From DATFTE01 sp963802575 (GTDB taxonomy: Bacteria; Acidobacteriota; Terriglobia; Terriglobales; Acidobacteriaceae): a stretch of 64,000 nucleotides of DNA. The position numbers and the translations under genes were made by a program. Shown one piece after another: positions 62,230 through 64,000 of this stretch. Below the pieces are notes generated by a model that saw only the letters and a list, made by a program, of their open reading frames with translations, had not been told where the DNA came from and did not search any database. The number at the start of each line of letters is the position of its first letter. Positions within the stretch are counted from its first letter, which is position 1. Location of the stretch: positions 124,001 through 188,000 of the forward strand of contig CAWDJF010000009.1 in the NCBI GenBank assembly GCA_963802575.1, given 5' to 3'.

Positions 62230-62305
62230 ATTTACGATTGTCGATTTACGAAGTAAGAACTGCAAGTGCCGAAGTCTTCACAATCGAAAATCAGCAATCG
62301 TAAAT
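62230..62305. repeat. Large imperfect inverted repeat upstream of fabI
   Basis: ATTTACGATTG (62230-62240) and CAATCGTAAAT (62295-62305) are perfect inverse complements; TCGATT (62241-62246) and AATCGA (62282-62287) extend the arms. It would form a long hairpin about 48 bp before the fabI start. Confidence 0.7.
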
Positions 62306-62352
62306 GGGGTTCTGGCTGTTATCCTTTTGACTCAAATTCATAGGAGCTATGC

Positions 62353-63123
62353 ATGTCATCCAGCCTGGAAGGTCGGTTTGGAGTGGTGTTTGGCGTTGCT
62401 AACAAGCGCAGTATCGCCTGGTCGATCGCGCAGGGACTGCACAACGCGGGCATGAAGCTCGCGGTGACCTATCAGAACGAGAGGCTCGAGCAGGAAGCGA
62501 AAGATCTGATTCTTTCTCTCCCTGGGGCGGAGGCGTTCCAGTGCGATGTCTCGCGAGACGAGGAAATCGACAAGCTTTTTGCGCAACTCAAGGAGCGGTA
62601 CGGAAAACTGCACGCGCTGGTACATAGCGTGGCATTCGCTCCCGCCGATGAACTGAAGGGTGAGTTCGTCAATACGACACGGGAAGGATTCAGAGTCGCC
62701 CACGATGTCAGCGTGTATTCGCTGATTGCGGTGTCGCGCGCGGCGGTTCCCTTGATGGAAGACGGCGGCAGCATTATTACCATGACCTACTATGGCGCCG
62801 AGAAAGTTGTGCCGCACTATAACGTCATGGCGGTGGCGAAGGCCGCGCTCGAATGCACAGTGCGCTATCTGGCTTACGATCTTGGCAAAAAGAAGATTCG
62901 GGTGAACGCAATTTCGGCGGGACCGATCAAAACTCTTGCTGCACGGGGCATTTCAGGCTTGGGAGACATGCTTAGATCGCACGCGGAAAGAGCGCCCCTG
63001 CAGCGTAATGTCGACGTAAAGGAAGTGGGCGATACCGGAGTGTTTCTCGCCTCGGATGCGAGCTCGGGGATTACCGGTGAAGTGATCTACGTCGATTGTG
63101 GCTACAACATTATGGGGTTTTAG
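62353..63123 (+). CDS. fabI: Enoyl-[acyl-carrier-protein] reductase (NADH) FabI
   Basis: A 256-residue reductase that completes each fatty-acid elongation cycle by reducing trans-2-enoyl-ACP. The nucleotide site is GVVFGVANKRSIAWSIAQGL (10-29), the hallmark of FabI. LVHSVAFAP, and the catalytic Tyr146 (or Tyr147), Tyr156 and Lys163 in TYYGAEKVVPHYNVMAVAKAAL, give the Y-x6-K motif. The C-terminus RAPLQRNVDVKEVGDTGVFLASDASSGITGEVIYVDCGYNIMGF (pieces) is standard. It is a target of triclosan-type inhibitors in other bacteria. Confidence 0.97.
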   Translation: MSSSLEGRFGVVFGVANKRSIAWSIAQGLHNAGMKLAVTYQNERLEQEAKDLILSLPGAEAFQCDVSRDEEIDKLFAQLKERYGKLHALVHSVAFAPADELKGEFVNTTREGFRVAHDVSVYSLIAVSRAAVPLMEDGGSIITMTYYGAEKVVPHYNVMAVAKAALECTVRYLAYDLGKKKIRVNAISAGPIKTLAARGISGLGDMLRSHAERAPLQRNVDVKEVGDTGVFLASDASSGITGEVIYVDCGYNIMGF

Positions 63124-63128
63124 TCAGG

Positions 63129-63317
63129 TTATTTCATGGCACGGCGATCTGGCGGTCCAGGCGTGCTGACCGCCAATAGCCTGAGCCGCTCGGTATGCTC
63201 GCGGAGGGCGGCGCGGAGTTGTTGGAAAATTTCATCCAACTCGGCGGATTCCGGAGTCGCCACGGCTTTGGCGCAAAGCTCTCGAATTCGGTCTTCCAAC
63301 CTCCGACGCTTGGCCAT
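63129..63317 (-). CDS. Small conserved helical protein of unknown function
   Basis: A 62-residue basic protein from the ATG at 63317. The text RIRELCAKAVATPESAELDEIFQQLRAALREHTERLRLLAV (pieces) is a continuous helix with regular Leu/Ile heptads and one Cys. I think it belongs to an uncharacterised family common in Acidobacteriota, but cannot name it. It lies convergent with fabI, the two stops 5 bp apart. No function is proposed. Confidence 0.65.
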   Translation of the reverse strand: MAKRRRLEDRIRELCAKAVATPESAELDEIFQQLRAALREHTERLRLLAVSTPGPPDRRAMK

Positions 63318-63476
63318 GGGGGTGGACCGAAGCACTTGAAAACACACACAGTGTCCCAGATGTTGGTGGGAATGTTCGATACGGTACATACCTTAAGGCG
63401 TTCGGTAATGGAGAAGCATTACCGGCCCTTACTGAATGGAATACCCTACTACCGTAGAGGCGATGCGCGGTTTGCA

Positions 63477-63914
63477 TTAGACTTTGCCGCTGGTGATGCG
63501 GATGCGACGTTCGTCCTCGCCTATGGGCTCCAGCAAGATTTCCACATCGCGCTCGCGCCGGAACCGCGAGAATTTTTCTCCCCACTCGATCAGCAGAATG
63601 CTGCTCTCGGAAATCAAGTCGTCGAGGCCCAGAGTCTCGAGTTCACGAGGAGTGTCTACCCGGTAGAGGTCGATGTGAAAGAGGGCGGTCTGCGGTCCGC
63701 GATATTCGTGGATCAACGTAAAGGTCGGGCTGGTGACATCCTCGGCTGACGCCGCGCCGAAGGCCTCTGCGATGCCCTTCACCAGCGTGGTCTTGCCCGC
63801 ACCCAGATCCCCACGCAGCAGCACCAGCTTCGGCGGCGACAGAAAAGGCGCGAGGGTGCGTCCGAGAGCGACCGTCTCTTCCGCTGAATGCGTGGTGAAC
63901 TCTTGCGTAGCCAT
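63477..63914 (-). CDS. tsaE: tRNA N6-adenosine threonylcarbamoyltransferase complex ATPase TsaE
   Basis: A 145-residue P-loop protein needed, with TsaB, TsaC and TsaD, to make t6A37 on tRNAs reading ANN codons. Walker A GDLGAGKTT is at 35-43; the family signatures DVTSPTFTLIHEYRG and FHIDLYRVDTPRELETLGLDDLI follow, and ILLIEWGEKFSRF ends the core. The start at 63914 gives MATQEFTTHSAEET. The other t6A genes are not in the window. Confidence 0.95.
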   Translation of the reverse strand: MATQEFTTHSAEETVALGRTLAPFLSPPKLVLLRGDLGAGKTTLVKGIAEAFGAASAEDVTSPTFTLIHEYRGPQTALFHIDLYRVDTPRELETLGLDDLISESSILLIEWGEKFSRFRRERDVEILLEPIGEDERRIRITSGKV

Positions 63915-64000
63915 ACAGGACGAGAAACCAGTATAGCGAGAGTTCACCGGGCGGAGAGCTGGTCTACTCCGTCAGCTGGATTTGTGCGCCGACCATTGGC

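Noticed and set aside
63964..64000. Possible 3' end of a minus-strand gene entering from the right edge (codons ending VGAQIQLTE then TAG)
   Set aside because: Only about 11 codons are visible; too short to support a gene call.

Overview
The window is a 64 kb piece of a bacterial chromosome with moderately high GC. It is gene dense, with no rRNA, tRNA, CRISPR array or insertion sequence that I can recognise. The protein style suggests Acidobacteriota, probably class Terriglobia: a CIRCE-controlled hrcA-grpE-dnaJ-rsmE run, many secreted TPR, FG-GAP and BNR-repeat proteins, several sigma-54-type response regulators with paired kinases, and gaps full of short hairpin repeats. This placement is inference from style, not from a marker gene.

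Layout. 1-7.6 kb: 5' end of a Fur-family regulator, a small secreted protein, a MscS channel, an alpha/beta hydrolase, rho with an omega-like small gene, a secreted protein of unknown role and a phospholipase-C-like lipoprotein. 7.7-14 kb: a VapBC pair with its operator, yifB/comM, a PAS histidine kinase and a thiolase. 14.2-14.5 kb: a 16-codon lysine-rich ORF framed by a consensus promoter and an intrinsic terminator. 14.6-19.8 kb: a UvrD/AddA-like helicase-nuclease, then a two-gene unit of a membrane-anchored TIR protein and a secreted coiled-coil protein. 20-24.2 kb: the heat-shock run. 24.3-36.4 kb: a sarcosine-oxidase-like flavoenzyme, an AsmA-like protein, Mrp, an FG-GAP protein, an AraC regulator with an SDR, cydAB, a thioesterase overlapping a Cys-rich unknown gene, a TPR protein and a second SDR. 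36.5-40.1 kb: a Lon-N protein and a MoxR-like ATPase/VWA pair. 40.3-50.1 kb: a spermidine-dehydrogenase-like flavoprotein, a CDGSH protein, a glycosyltransferase, a kinase/NtrC-regulator operon with a degenerate receiver-like partner, a lipoprotein, and a TetR regulator divergent from a SnoaL-like secreted protein. 50.2-64 kb: BNR-repeat and OmpA/PKD proteins, a second NtrC-type regulator/kinase pair, secreted proteins, a GT39-like glycosyltransferase, an MFS transporter, fabI and tsaE.

The genes cover core functions (transcription termination, chaperones, fatty-acid synthesis, t6A modification, bd oxidase) mixed with signalling and envelope genes. The most unusual content is: the promoter/micro-ORF/terminator cassette at 14.3 kb; the TIR plus periplasmic coiled-coil pair at 17.7-19.8 kb; hairpin repeats that sit on stop codons; a second hairpin family whose arms change sequence but stay complementary; and a local reading-frame excursion inside rsmE.
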